The translations under genes and the position numbers were made by a program. DNA of 64,000 bases from Paenibacillus sp. RUD330 (GTDB lineage: Bacteria; Bacillota; Bacilli; Paenibacillales; Paenibacillaceae). Location: NCBI RefSeq assembly GCF_002243345.2, contig NZ_CP022655.2, positions 4,706,001 to 4,770,000 on the forward strand, read 5' to 3'. The notes under the pieces were generated by a model, which ran no database searches, was not told the origin of the DNA, and was given only the letters and a program-made list of their open reading frames with translations. Of the stretch, positions 62,991 to 64,000 are shown in pieces. How positions within the stretch are numbered: position 1 is the stretch's first letter; each line of letters opens with the position of its first letter.

Positions 62991-63776
62991 CTAATGGGTC
63001 GCCATATGCTCCTGCAGGCTTTGCGGAGCGATCTTCGTGAAATCCTTCTCGATGATGCTGGTGTAGCTCATCTGGTTGCCCGGGTAGTTCCTCATCTTCC
63101 AGCCGGCCATGTCGGCGTTGCCGCCGTACAGCGGATCGCTGTAGGCGCCCTCGATCGTGTTCGCGCGCAGCATATTGAAGAAGCCGCTGGCCGAGATCGT
63201 GGTCAGCTTCACCTCGTCGGCCTGGAACGCGGCCAGCACCTCGTCCTGCTGCGCAGGATCGAGCGAGGCGAAGCCCTTCTGGTATTTCGTCTGGCTGTAA
63301 TTGTCCATCTCCTGCAGCCCGATGAGATACATGTCCCGCCGGAACAGCCTGCCCTGGTAGCCCTGGACCTTTTCGCCCGCATAGAATGGCGGGGACATGT
63401 AGTCGCGGGAGTTGAAGCCGTAATCCCCTGCGAGCTGGTGATCGATGAAGAAGGCGGAGCCCAGCGAAGCGGCCCCGGGCCCATGGTCGTCCTCGGGATA
63501 GATCCGCTCCATGGCGGCCTGCACGATCGCGAACTGGGACTGGGTGAAGAACATGAGCGCGCGGTTGAAGTTGCCGGGAACCTTGGCGGCGGTTCCTTCC
63601 CCTTCCTTGCCCGTGTTCGCCTCTGCCTTCGGCTTGCGGTTAATGAGGGCGCCTACGGCTCCCCCGACGACAAGTCCTCCAAGCGCATACCCGGAACGAA
63701 TGAGAAACCGCCTTCTTGACGGCTCCTGTACGGGATCCTTCCGGTCCGCGCCGGAGCCTTGCTGGTCTGTGTCCAT
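62991..63776 (-). CDS. gluconate 2-dehydrogenase subunit 3 family protein with Tat signal
   Basis: Small subunit of the membrane dehydrogenase, thought to aid export and assembly of the large subunit. Twin-arginine signal PSRRRFLIRSGYALGGLVVGG (S-R-R-x-F-L) at about residues 20-40. The rest shows GAASLGSAFFIDHQLAGDYG and a GGNADMAGWKMRNYPG end, as in the family. 261 aa, longer than many (about 180-240). Located 5 kb from tatCA. ATG 63776 follows AGGGAGG. Confidence 0.92.
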   Translation of the reverse strand: MDTDQQGSGADRKDPVQEPSRRRFLIRSGYALGGLVVGGAVGALINRKPKAEANTGKEGEGTAAKVPGNFNRALMFFTQSQFAIVQAAMERIYPEDDHGPGAASLGSAFFIDHQLAGDYGFNSRDYMSPPFYAGEKVQGYQGRLFRRDMYLIGLQEMDNYSQTKYQKGFASLDPAQQDEVLAAFQADEVKLTTISASGFFNMLRANTIEGAYSDPLYGGNADMAGWKMRNYPGNQMSYTSIIEKDFTKIAPQSLQEHMATH

Positions 63777-63906
63777 GCGGATAGATTCCTCCCTGATTGC
63801 AAGATGGTAATGCCCGTATTATTTTCCAAGAAGAAAGCATTATACATTTGGATTCGAAAGGATAACCTATGTGCGCTTGTCAATATGCGGATGGAGGTTG
63901 CACCTG

Positions 63907-64000
63907 ATGAAAAAAGCGATACGGTTTGCGGCCGCCGGCGTGCTCGTCGGCAGCATGGCGGCGCTTGGCGCATGCGCGGGCCCGGCCAAAGAAAATGGGA
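63907..64000 (+). CDS. lipoprotein, 5' part only (window edge)
   Basis: MKKAIRFAAAGVLVGSMAAL then GAC: lipobox LGAC with Cys at residue 23, then GPAKENG. GGAGG 9 nt upstream of the ATG. Divergent from the dehydrogenase genes. In related loci a cytochrome c lipoprotein sits here, but only 31 residues are visible and the product cannot be named. Confidence 0.8.
   Translation, partial: MKKAIRFAAAGVLVGSMAALGACAGPAKENG

Overview
The window looks like a chromosomal segment of a GC-rich, spore-former-type Firmicute, most likely Paenibacillaceae. The evidence is strong AGGAGG-type ribosome sites, a Bacillus-order purEKBCSQLFMNHD operon, guanine and cobalamin riboswitches of Bacillales type, and local gene order (yeaC-yeaD-yebA-guaA, pbuG, then the pur operon) matching Bacillus subtilis. 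No rRNA, tRNA, phage module or CRISPR array was seen. The only intact mobile element is one IS3-family insertion sequence.

Layout. 1-3.4 kb: a truncated gene start, a NodB polysaccharide deacetylase, a PadR regulator and a TagO/WecA-type glycosyltransferase. 3.4-19.7 kb (minus strand): the complete de novo purine operon from purE to purD. It is preceded by a guanine riboswitch, a sigma-A promoter and paired PurR boxes. Two large gaps inside the operon (purM-purF and purS-purC) carry repeats. 20-25.3 kb: a nitroreductase, a nucleotidyltransferase-domain protein, the purine permease pbuG under a second guanine riboswitch, and an MFS transporter. 25.6-33.3 kb: guaA and the MoxR/DUF58/transglutaminase trio, the last with an apparent frameshift. 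33.5-39.4 kb: a 34-repeat YadA-head-like protein with a Peptidase_G2-type tail, a second deacetylase, a glycerophosphodiesterase and a peroxiredoxin. 39.4-43.7 kb: a COG4586/4587/3694-type ABC exporter and an LCP-family protein. 44.4-50 kb: hemL, a uridine-kinase-like protein, a DUF948 protein with a 57-residue membrane protein, and an ECF sigma/anti-sigma pair. 50.2-54.8 kb: an ECF vitamin transporter (T, fused A, S) with a DUF4430 surface protein behind a cobalamin riboswitch. 55-64 kb: an LtaS-like enzyme, a c-type cytochrome lipoprotein, tatC-tatA, the IS3 element, and a GMC dehydrogenase with its Tat-signal small subunit.

How genes connect. The pur operon makes IMP, GuaA converts XMP to GMP, and PbuG imports purine bases; the pur operon and pbuG are read by guanine riboswitches. 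TagO, LCP, LtaS-like and the two NodB deacetylases all act on the cell envelope. TatA/TatC sit beside a Tat-dependent dehydrogenase, and a cytochrome lipoprotein that could accept its electrons lies just upstream.

The most unusual content is not coding. Three separate arrays with the same 52-bp period and a shared hairpin core (about AAGGCTCGTTTCGAGCCTT) total 38 units. In the largest, inner stem positions covary, and the IS3 element sits exactly in the TTT loop of one unit with a TTT target duplication. A second family of about 80-86 bp palindromic elements occurs only in the gaps of the pur operon. Tandem repeats of 13, 18, 24, 28 and 86 bp also occur.
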